Source: Clostridiales bacterium
Lineage (GTDB): Bacteria; Bacillota; Clostridia; Oscillospirales; Oscillospiraceae
Length of the DNA stretch: 11,466 nucleotides
Direction of reading: 5' to 3'
Assembly: GCA_019422005.1 (NCBI GenBank)
Contig: JAHZEF010000009.1
Span: 19,416-30,881, forward strand
This document shows positions 6,805 through 11,466 of the stretch, piece by piece. The notes under the pieces were generated by a model. It was given only the letters and a program-made list of their open reading frames with translations. It was not told where the DNA came from and did no database searches. Position numbers and translations under genes: made by a program. Positions within the stretch are counted from its first letter, which is position 1; the number at the start of each line of letters is the position of its first letter.

Positions 6805-7032
6805 ATGAAAGAACTCTTGCTCTACATGGCAAAAAACCTGGTGGACAATCCCGACGCCGTCACGGTGACGGAGGTCGAGGGCGATACAACCGTCCTGGAG
6901 CTTCGGGTGGCCCCCGAGGACATGGGCAAGGTCATCGGCCGTCAGGGCCGGATCGCAAAGGAAATCCGCACCATTGTCAAGTCTGTTGCGCAGCGCACCG
7001 GACAAAAGGTTTCCGTCGAGATCGTCGACTAA
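6805..7032 (+). CDS. khpA: KH-domain RNA-binding protein KhpA (YlqC family)
   Basis: A 75-aa single KH-domain protein. Members of this family bind RNA, work with KhpB/Jag in other Firmicutes and affect cell division or RNA regulation; that role is not proved for this organism. The GxxG RNA-contact loop is GRQG (45-48) within GKVIGRQGRIAKEIRTIVKS. The family's usual start MKELLLYMAKNLVDNP fits the ATG at 6805, which has AAGGAGA upstream. A longer in-frame reading from 6715 would overlap rpsP and add an unrelated sequence, so it is rejected. The gene lies 20 bp after rpsP and is followed by a strong hairpin before rimM. Confidence 0.95.
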   Translation: MKELLLYMAKNLVDNPDAVTVTEVEGDTTVLELRVAPEDMGKVIGRQGRIAKEIRTIVKSVAQRTGQKVSVEIVD

Positions 7033-7038
7033 CGAACT

Positions 7039-7062
7039 GTGCGCGGCATCCCTGCCGCGCAC
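7039..7062 (+). other. Perfect hairpin in the khpA-rimM gap
   Basis: A 10-bp perfect stem (GTGCGCGGCA / TGCCGCGCAC) with a TCCC loop begins six bases after the khpA stop codon. AATCC follows rather than a T-run, so termination would be weak. A partial terminator or a barrier to 3' decay that adjusts rpsP/khpA against rimM/trmD is plausible. The rest of the gap (7063-7140) is GC-rich and ends in AAAGGAGG for rimM. Confidence 0.6.
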
Positions 7063-7140
7063 AATCCATATGCGGCCGGTCCGCCGGCGCCGGAACCCCC
7101 GTCATTCCCTGATACACTGATTGCAAAGGAGGAAACGCCC

Positions 7141-7638
7141 ATGCAGGACCGGTTCCTGGAAGCAGGCGAGATTGTCAATACGCACGGCGTCCGCGGTGAG
7201 GTCAAAATCATGCCCTGGGCGGACAGTCCGGAATTCCTGACCGGATTTCAGACATTTTATCTGGACGGCGCGCCCTATGCAGTGGAGTCCGCCCGCGTCC
7301 ACAAGTCCATGGTGCTGGCCAAGCTTCGCGGCGTGGACGACCTGGAGGCCGCCCAGCTGCTCCGCGGCAAAATTCTGAAAATCGATCGCACCGGCCTGAA
7401 GCTGGAGGACGGCGCGGTGTTTATTGCGGATCTGATCGGCCTGCCGGTCTTTGCCGACGGCCTGGAAATCGGGCGGATCGCCGATGTGCTGACCATGCCG
7501 GGCAACGACGTCTATGTGGTCCGCGGCGAGCATGAGTATCTGATACCGGCCGTATCGGAATTCCTCCGTGGGGTGGATCCGGCAGGCGGCGCCGTCCATG
7601 TGCGGCTGATCAGGGGGATGCGGACCGATGAGAATTGA
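7141..7638 (+). CDS. rimM: Ribosome maturation factor RimM
   Basis: A 165-aa 16S rRNA processing and 30S head-assembly factor. The N-terminal RimM beta-barrel begins with the hallmark IVNTHGVRGEVKI (11-23) and includes LRGVDDLEAAQLLRG (62-76). A PRC-barrel domain follows from about 93 (FIADLIGLPV) to the end (YLIPAVSEFLRGVD, 133-146). The ATG at 7141 is the family's normal start, with AAAGGAGG eight bases upstream; longer in-frame starts would add a Pro-rich extension from the intergenic region. Its last 11 bases overlap the start of trmD, so the two are translationally coupled. RimM binds S19, and its assembly role sits well beside S16 here. Confidence 0.95.
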   Translation: MQDRFLEAGEIVNTHGVRGEVKIMPWADSPEFLTGFQTFYLDGAPYAVESARVHKSMVLAKLRGVDDLEAAQLLRGKILKIDRTGLKLEDGAVFIADLIGLPVFADGLEIGRIADVLTMPGNDVYVVRGEHEYLIPAVSEFLRGVDPAGGAVHVRLIRGMRTDEN

Positions 7639-8398
7639 TATCATGACGCTCTTCCCCGACACCGTCGGCGATATGATGAATGAAAGCATTCTGGGCCGCG
7701 CGCAGGAGCGCGGCCTCATCCGTATTGAGGCGCACCAGATCCGGGATTACACCGCCAGCAGGCAAAATCAGGTGGACGACTATCCCTACGGCGGCGGTCA
7801 CGGCGCAATCCTGCAGGCGGATCCCCTGTACCGCTGCTGGACGCACCTGTGCGATGAAGCCGGCGGCCCGGTTCACACCATTTTCCTCTCTCCGTGCGGT
7901 GAAACCTTCTGCCAGCAGAAGGCGAAGGATCTGCTGCGCCATGAGAATCTGATTCTGGTCTGCGGGCACTATGAGGGCGTCGATCAGCGCTTCATCGACG
8001 AGTGTGTGGACGAGGAGCTGTCACTGGGAGATTTCGTCCTGACCGGCGGGGAGATCCCTGCAATGGCCGTGGCCGACTGCGTGGCGCGGATGGTCCCCGG
8101 CGTGCTCTCCGATCCGGAATGCTTCGAGGAGGAGAGCCATTGGAACGGGCTGCTGGAATATCCCCAATATTCCCGCCCCGAGGAGTGGCACGGGTTGCTT
8201 GTGCCGCCTGTCCTGCTGTCCGGCCACCATGCAAAAATCCGGGACTGGCGCCGCAAACAGGCGATCCTGCGCACACGGCTGCGCCGGCCGGATCTGTATG
8301 AAAAGCTGGAATTCACCACAAAGGCAGATCAGCGCCTGCTGGCAGAACTGGATGAGGAGCTCCGTGAACCGAAGGGCAACCCCGAACCCTCCGGCTGA
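7628..8398 (+). CDS. trmD: tRNA (guanine-37-N1)-methyltransferase TrmD
   Basis: A 256-aa SPOUT methyltransferase that uses S-adenosylmethionine to make m1G37 in tRNAs, preventing frameshifting. It starts with MRIDIMTLFP. The trefoil-knot cofactor site is recognisable: SPCGE (88-92), CGHYEGVDQR (112-121) and SLGDFVLTGGEIPA (132-145); YPQYSRP (178-184) and LLSGHH (196-201) also match the family. Arg154 is conserved. Against E. coli TrmD recalled from memory, numbering is gap-free to about 180, and Glu169 stands where E. coli has the catalytic Asp169; His58 and Ala60 also replace the usual Pro/Ala and Met in the GGGxGM loop. The start overlaps rimM by 11 bases; the ribosome-binding site is a weak GGGGATG inside rimM. 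rplS does not follow. Confidence 0.97.
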   Translation: MRIDIMTLFPDTVGDMMNESILGRAQERGLIRIEAHQIRDYTASRQNQVDDYPYGGGHGAILQADPLYRCWTHLCDEAGGPVHTIFLSPCGETFCQQKAKDLLRHENLILVCGHYEGVDQRFIDECVDEELSLGDFVLTGGEIPAMAVADCVARMVPGVLSDPECFEEESHWNGLLEYPQYSRPEEWHGLLVPPVLLSGHHAKIRDWRRKQAILRTRLRRPDLYEKLEFTTKADQRLLAELDEELREPKGNPEPSG

Positions 8399-8522
8399 TG
8401 CAGCCATATTTCGCGGAATCATACAAAAACATCTGAACGGAAATGCGTCCCGCCGCCGGAAGGCCGGGCGCCGTGCAGGGGGAGGCACCCCATATCGGCA
8501 TTCCGGGCACGCCGGGGGCTTT

Positions 8523-8582
8523 GGAACCCTCCGGACGGCGGCACCTCCCCTTTCCCCGAGTAGAGGGGATACCGGCGGTTCC
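8523..8582. repeat. Multi-part imperfect inverted repeat, possible REP/MITE-like unit
   Basis: Three nested paired segments are visible: GGAACC (8523-8528) with GGTTCC (8577-8582), CCGG (8531-8534) with CCGG (8572-8575), and TCCCCT (8546-8551) with AGGGGA (8564-8569). The general look (GGGGAGGTGCCGCCG on the minus strand) recalls short intergenic repeats common in gut Firmicutes genomes. No second copy lies in this window, so repeat status is unproved. Confidence 0.35.
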
Positions 8583-8899
8583 ACAGGGATCGTTTTCCGG
8601 CCTGCGTTCATCGGTTCCGCCCATTCACTTTGCCGGATCGCGGAAAACGGCCGCTCCACGGCCCGGGGGCGGAATCCCCTCCGGCGCGAATACAGGCCGG
8701 CCATGTACTGCAGCCCCCGCCTGCTTCCCCCATACACTCCGCTCTGTCCGGCCGGCGGGCAGGGCGTTTGCTTTTCCCGGGAGAGGAAAAACGCTCAGGG
8801 CGGCGCAGCGGCCGGCCGTGTGAAGGGCCCGGAATGCGGTGCAGCCGCATCGGAGCCAGACGCCGGCGTGTCGGGCGCCTTCGGATATCACGGCCGCCT

Positions 8900-8931
8900 G
8901 CGGGCAGCTCCAAAGGCCCCGCCCGCTTTTT
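8900..8931 (+). terminator. Possible intrinsic terminator after the trmD block
   Basis: GCGGGC (8900-8905) pairs with GCCCGC (8921-8926) across a 15-base loop and is followed directly by five T (8927-8931). It lies 65 bp before the sirtuin start and about 500 bp after trmD. It would end any transcript coming from the ribosomal block and separate the sirtuin gene from it. The long loop makes it weaker than a classic terminator. Confidence 0.5.
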
Positions 8932-8945
8932 GTCTGTTCCGACAG

Positions 8946-8974
8946 TTGATCCTTTTCCCGTGGTGCTGTACCAT
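8946..8974 (+). promoter_or_regulatory. Weak candidate promoter of the sirtuin gene
   Basis: TTGATC (8946-8951) and TACCAT (8969-8974) lie 17 bp apart, each 4/6 against consensus. The position between a terminator-like hairpin and the gene fits, but the predicted start near 8981 would leave only about 15 nt of leader, including the TAAGGAGG ribosome-binding site. The call is tentative. Confidence 0.35.
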
Positions 8975-8995
8975 TGGCAGTAAGGAGGCGAGCAA

Positions 8996-9712
8996 ATGGA
9001 CAACATTGAAACGCTGGCGCAATGGGTCGGCGAGAGCCGGAACATCGTAGCCTTCACCGGAGCCGGCTGCAGCACGGAATCGGGCATTCCCGATTTCCGC
9101 AGTGTGGACGGGCTGTACCGTCAGACATTTGACGATCCGCCGGAAACCATACTGAGCCACAGCTTCTTTCTGGAACACCCGGAGTCTTTTTATCGGTTTT
9201 ATCGGGAGAAGCTGCTTCCGTTGGATGCAGCGCCCAACGCCGCCCACAAAAAACTGGCGCAGTGGGAACAGGAGGGCAGGCTGCGGGCCGTCGTGACGCA
9301 GAATATTGACGGCCTTCATCAAAAGGCCGGCTGCCGGAAAGTCTATGAACTCCACGGCTCTGTATACCGGAATCACTGCATGCAGTGCCGCAGGGCGTTT
9401 GGCCCGGAGACGGTGCGGGATTCGGTCTCGCTTCCTCTGTGCGACCGCTGCGGCAGCCTGATCAAGCCTGACGTGGTTTTGTACGAAGAAGCGCTGGACG
9501 AAGCCTGCATCCAGGGTGCAGTGGATGCCATCCGGCACGCCGATCTGCTGATTGTGGGCGGCACCAGCCTGACGGTCTACCCCGCCGCCGGCCTGCTGCA
9601 GTACTACCGCGGCCATCGCCTGGTGCTGATCAACCGGGACGTCACGCCGGTTGACCAGCGCGCGGATCTGGTGCTCCGTGCGCCCATCGGGCAGGTCTTT
9701 TCCCGGCTGTGA
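8996..9712 (+). CDS. Sirtuin-type NAD-dependent protein deacylase (Sir2/CobB family)
   Basis: A 238-aa protein expected to remove acyl groups from lysines, consuming NAD+ and releasing nicotinamide and O-acetyl-ADP-ribose. The NAD-binding motifs are GAGCSTESGIPDFRS (22-36) and TQNIDGLHQ (101-109). The catalytic His120 lies in ELHGS (118-122). A four-cysteine zinc site is formed by CMQC (128-131) and CDRC (149-152). KPDVVLYEE (157-165) is the Firmicutes form of the family's VVxFGE segment, and GTSLTVYPA (189-197) closes the Rossmann site. TAAGGAGG lies upstream of the ATG at a good distance. It is a single-gene unit, with a hairpin and about 600 bp of non-coding DNA before it and a strong terminator after it. 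Its targets cannot be told from the sequence. Confidence 0.96.
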   Translation: MDNIETLAQWVGESRNIVAFTGAGCSTESGIPDFRSVDGLYRQTFDDPPETILSHSFFLEHPESFYRFYREKLLPLDAAPNAAHKKLAQWEQEGRLRAVVTQNIDGLHQKAGCRKVYELHGSVYRNHCMQCRRAFGPETVRDSVSLPLCDRCGSLIKPDVVLYEEALDEACIQGAVDAIRHADLLIVGGTSLTVYPAAGLLQYYRGHRLVLINRDVTPVDQRADLVLRAPIGQVFSRL

Positions 9713-9752
9713 CAACGGCGCCCCCATCGCGTCCCGTTCCCCCCAATCGGAC

Positions 9753-9786
9753 AAAAGGACAGCCGGCTGCGTCGGCTGTCCTTTTT
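9753..9786. terminator. Bidirectional intrinsic terminator between the sirtuin gene and xylB
   Basis: AAAAGGACAGCCG (9753-9765) and CGGCTGTCCTTTT (9773-9785) form a 13-bp perfect stem with a seven-base loop, flanked by A4 on the left and T5 on the right. It lies 40 bp after the sirtuin stop and 33 bp after the xylB stop, so it can end both convergent transcripts. The T-run is longer in the plus direction. Confidence 0.93.
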
Positions 9787-9818
9787 CCATCATCCGGCCT
9801 TCTCCGGAGCGGGCGGCG

Positions 9819-11279
9819 TTATCCCTCCAGCGTCCTGAGCGCAGGATACACGCGGCGGAACTTTTCATAGGCGCCGTCGTAGAGATCCGCCGCCTGCGGG
9901 TTGGGTTCCACAACGCTGGTCACGCGAACCATGGCGTCTGCGATCTGCTGCACACTGCCGTACTCCCCGCATCCCACTGCCGCCAGCATGGCGGCGCCCA
10001 GGCCGGGGCCTTCCTCCGTGGCGATGGACTCCACCGGCATCCGCATGACGTCGGCAACGATCTGCTTCCAGGCGGGGCTTTTTGCACCGCCGCCGCAGAT
10101 CCTGGTCTTTTCAATTTTTACGCCCAGGCTTCTTGCGATCTCCACTGAATCGCGGACTGCAAAAGCAACGCCCTCCAGAACGGCCTGCGTCATCTGCGCC
10201 CTGGTCGTATTCATGGACAGGCCCACAAAGGCCCCGCGGACGTCCGGATCATTGTGGGGCGTACGTTCCCCCATCAAATACGGCGCAAACAGCACCTGGT
10301 TTTCGCCGTTGGGGACGAACGCGCGCTGCTCAGAGGCATAATCCGAGGCTTTGAGAATCTCCTCCATCCACCATTTGTTGCAGGAGGCGGCGCTGAGAAT
10401 GCAGCCCATCAGATGGAACCCGCCGGTCGCATGGGCAAACGCATGGAGCGCATGGTTCTCCGGCATGTGGAACGTATCGTCGGCAATGAATACCGTGCCG
10501 GACGTCCCCAGCGAGATATTGCACGCGCCGTCTTTTACCGTCCCCGTACCCACTGCGGCAGCCGCATTGTCGCCTGCGCCCGCCATCACTTTTACAGAGG
10601 ACGGCAGCCCCAGCTCCGCAGCCACCGCCGGCAGCAGGGTGCCCACCGGCTCATAGCTTTCAAACAGCTGCGGAAGCTGCGCTTCCGAAATCCCGCAGAG
10701 TTCGATCATCTCCCCGGACCAGCGCTTGTTCGCCACATCCAGCAGCAGCATGCCGGAGGCGTCGGAGTAATCACAGCAGTGAACGCCTGTCATCCGATAG
10801 GCAAGATAATCTTTGGGCAGCATAATCTTCGAAATGCGTTCAAAATTCTGCGGCTCGTGCTCCTTTACCCACAGGAGCTTGGGCGCCGTAAAGCCGGCAA
10901 ACGCAATATTGGCTGTGCAGCGCGCCAGCCGGTCCCGGCCGATCACATCGTTGAGGTATGCAGTCTCCCTTCCCGTCCGTCCGTCATTCCACAGGATTGC
11001 CGGGCGGATCACCCGATCCTCCCGGTCCAGAATCACCAGGCCGTGCATCTGCCCGCCGAAGCTGAGGCCCGCCAGGGAGGACGGATCGACGCCGTCCATC
11101 AGTTCCAGGATCCCCGCCTTTGTCTGCTCCCACCAATCCTCCGGGCGCTGCTCCGACCAGCCCGTATGGGGCATGGACAGCGGATATTCCCTGGAAACCG
11201 TCCGCAGGATGGTTCCGTCCGCTCCCATCAGAATCAGTTTGACGGAGGACGTCCCAAGATCAATTCCCAAATAATTCAT
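9819..11279 (-). CDS. xylB: Xylulokinase
   Basis: A 486-aa FGGY-family sugar kinase that phosphorylates D-xylulose with ATP to xylulose 5-phosphate, feeding the pentose phosphate pathway. The N-terminal phosphate-binding motif is GIDLGTSSVK (5-14); WSEQRPEDWW (41-50) and GGQMHGLVILD (75-85) are typical of XylB. The presumed catalytic base is Asp237 in AGAGDNAA (233-240). The ATP-site region is ISLGTSGTVF (255-264) and the C-terminal domain has GERTPHNDP (337-345) and CGGGAKSP (395-402). Length is normal. The ATG at 11279 fits the family start, with GGAG eight bases upstream; an in-frame ATG at 11354 falls inside the promoter and is rejected. A hairpin (GCCGGC, 11299-11304 with 11308-11313) stands just before the ribosome-binding site. 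xylA is not seen; the gene upstream is cut by the window edge. Confidence 0.96.
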   Translation of the reverse strand: MNYLGIDLGTSSVKLILMGADGTILRTVSREYPLSMPHTGWSEQRPEDWWEQTKAGILELMDGVDPSSLAGLSFGGQMHGLVILDREDRVIRPAILWNDGRTGRETAYLNDVIGRDRLARCTANIAFAGFTAPKLLWVKEHEPQNFERISKIMLPKDYLAYRMTGVHCCDYSDASGMLLLDVANKRWSGEMIELCGISEAQLPQLFESYEPVGTLLPAVAAELGLPSSVKVMAGAGDNAAAAVGTGTVKDGACNISLGTSGTVFIADDTFHMPENHALHAFAHATGGFHLMGCILSAASCNKWWMEEILKASDYASEQRAFVPNGENQVLFAPYLMGERTPHNDPDVRGAFVGLSMNTTRAQMTQAVLEGVAFAVRDSVEIARSLGVKIEKTRICGGGAKSPAWKQIVADVMRMPVESIATEEGPGLGAAMLAAVGCGEYGSVQQIADAMVRVTSVVEPNPQAADLYDGAYEKFRRVYPALRTLEG

Positions 11280-11325
11280 AGCGTATTCTCCATTTCCAGC
11301 CGGCGGCGCCGGCGCGTTTTTATCA

Positions 11326-11354
11326 ATTATCCCATACCGCCCCATCGGTGTCAA
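11326..11354 (-). promoter_or_regulatory. Sigma-A promoter of xylB
   Basis: On the minus strand, TTGACA (11354-11349, perfect) and GATAAT (11331-11326, 5/6) are 17 bp apart. The start site should be near 11319, giving a leader of about 40 nt. The -35 begins only seven bases after the stop codon of the upstream gene, so xylB has its own promoter despite the close spacing. I found no convincing CcpA (cre) or XylR operator. Confidence 0.82.
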
Positions 11355-11360
11355 GAGCGC

Positions 11361-11466
11361 CTACCAGGCAGCGCCGGTCAAAAACGCCGGCGTCAGCCGC
11401 GCTTCCGCGGCAAACATGCCGTCCAGCAGCCGCAGATTCGTTTCCGAGTGCTCCACCTCCCGGCTG
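11361..11466 (-). CDS. 3' end of an unidentified protein-coding gene (partial)
   Basis: The minus strand is open from the window edge for 34 codons and ends in TAG (11363-11361). The visible C-terminus (…LRLLDGMFAAEARLTPAFLTGAAW) has normal amino-acid composition with a likely amphipathic helix, unlike the Arg/Pro-rich products of false frames, so it is probably a real gene. The 5' part lies outside the window and I do not recognise the family. It lies directly upstream of xylB on the same strand, so a link to pentose use is possible, but xylB has its own promoter. Confidence 0.6.
   Translation of the reverse strand, partial: SREVEHSETNLRLLDGMFAAEARLTPAFLTGAAW

Larger units (their letters stand above)
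8399..8995. other. 597-bp GC-rich gap without a convincing gene
   Basis: Long reading frames exist on both strands because the sequence is GC-rich, but their products are Arg/Pro/Gly-rich, have no recognisable domain and lack a good ribosome-binding site. The region holds several inverted repeats: 8523-8582, 8591-8599 with 8641-8649, and 8615-8622 with 8667-8674. It also has two copies of the palindrome GGCCGGCC (8695-8702, 8810-8817) and a terminator-like hairpin near the end. rplS, expected after trmD, is not present on either strand. It may be decayed sequence or an interspersed intergenic repeat. Confidence 0.55.

Noticed and set aside
5087..6832. 581-codon open frame on the minus strand opposite ffh and rpsP
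   Set aside because: It is antisense to two universally conserved genes, has no ribosome-binding site or recognisable domain, and spans two gene boundaries.
8443..8823. Open frames in the trmD-sirtuin gap (both strands)
   Set aside because: Products are Pro/Arg/Gly-rich without domains, starts lack Shine-Dalgarno sequences, and overlapping frames on both strands are equally open.
11299..11319. Plus-strand hairpin followed by five T, resembling a terminator
   Set aside because: No plus-strand gene ends here. The stem is only 6 bp and lies in the xylB leader; the T-run belongs to the AT-rich start-site region of the minus-strand promoter.
1..11466. CRISPR arrays, insertion sequences, tRNA/rRNA genes, phage or conjugation genes
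   Set aside because: No regularly spaced repeats, transposase motifs, tRNA cloverleaf or rRNA-like sequence was seen on either strand.

Overview
The window looks like chromosomal DNA from a GC-rich member of the Clostridia, most likely a gut Oscillospirales/Oscillospiraceae-type bacterium. The grounds are Firmicutes-style AGGAGG ribosome-binding sites on almost every gene, the Firmicutes gene order ylxM-ffh-rpsP-khpA-rimM-trmD, an SLH-anchored surface protein, a YlxM regulator, and high GC throughout. This placement is inference from gene content; no rRNA or other formal marker is present.

Layout. Positions 1-228 are apparently non-coding, with several inverted repeats. Two minus-strand genes for the cell envelope follow: a 372-aa lipoprotein with a ComEC-like metallo-beta-lactamase fold (229-1347) and a 998-aa secreted phosphodiester-glycosidase-like protein with Ig-like domains and three C-terminal SLH domains (1514-4510). 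A tandem-hairpin region ending in an intrinsic terminator separates them. A 195-bp AT-richer divergent region holds a near-consensus sigma-A promoter for the plus-strand block. That block is ylxM (4706-5056), ffh (5060-6433), rpsP (6545-6784), khpA (6805-7032), rimM (7141-7638) and trmD (7628-8398).

The block joins co-translational protein targeting (SRP protein Ffh and its partner YlxM) with ribosome assembly and RNA quality (S16, KhpA, RimM) and tRNA modification (TrmD). ftsY is not found next to ylxM, and rplS, which commonly follows trmD, is absent. About 600 bp of GC-rich, hairpin-rich sequence without a convincing gene follows trmD instead. A stand-alone sirtuin-type NAD-dependent deacylase (8996-9712) comes next. 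It converges on xylulokinase xylB (minus, 9819-11279), and a strong bidirectional terminator lies between them. xylB has its own consensus-like promoter immediately behind the 3' end of an unidentified minus-strand gene that runs off the right edge.

Most of the window is ordinary housekeeping sequence. I found no convincing new multi-gene system. The observations most worth checking are: four alternating copies of an octamer in the lipoprotein leader, which give it attenuator-like pairing options; a thrice-repeated TGTCAAG motif around the ylxM promoter; the Asp-to-Glu change at the presumed catalytic position of TrmD; and the repeat-like block that takes the usual place of rplS.
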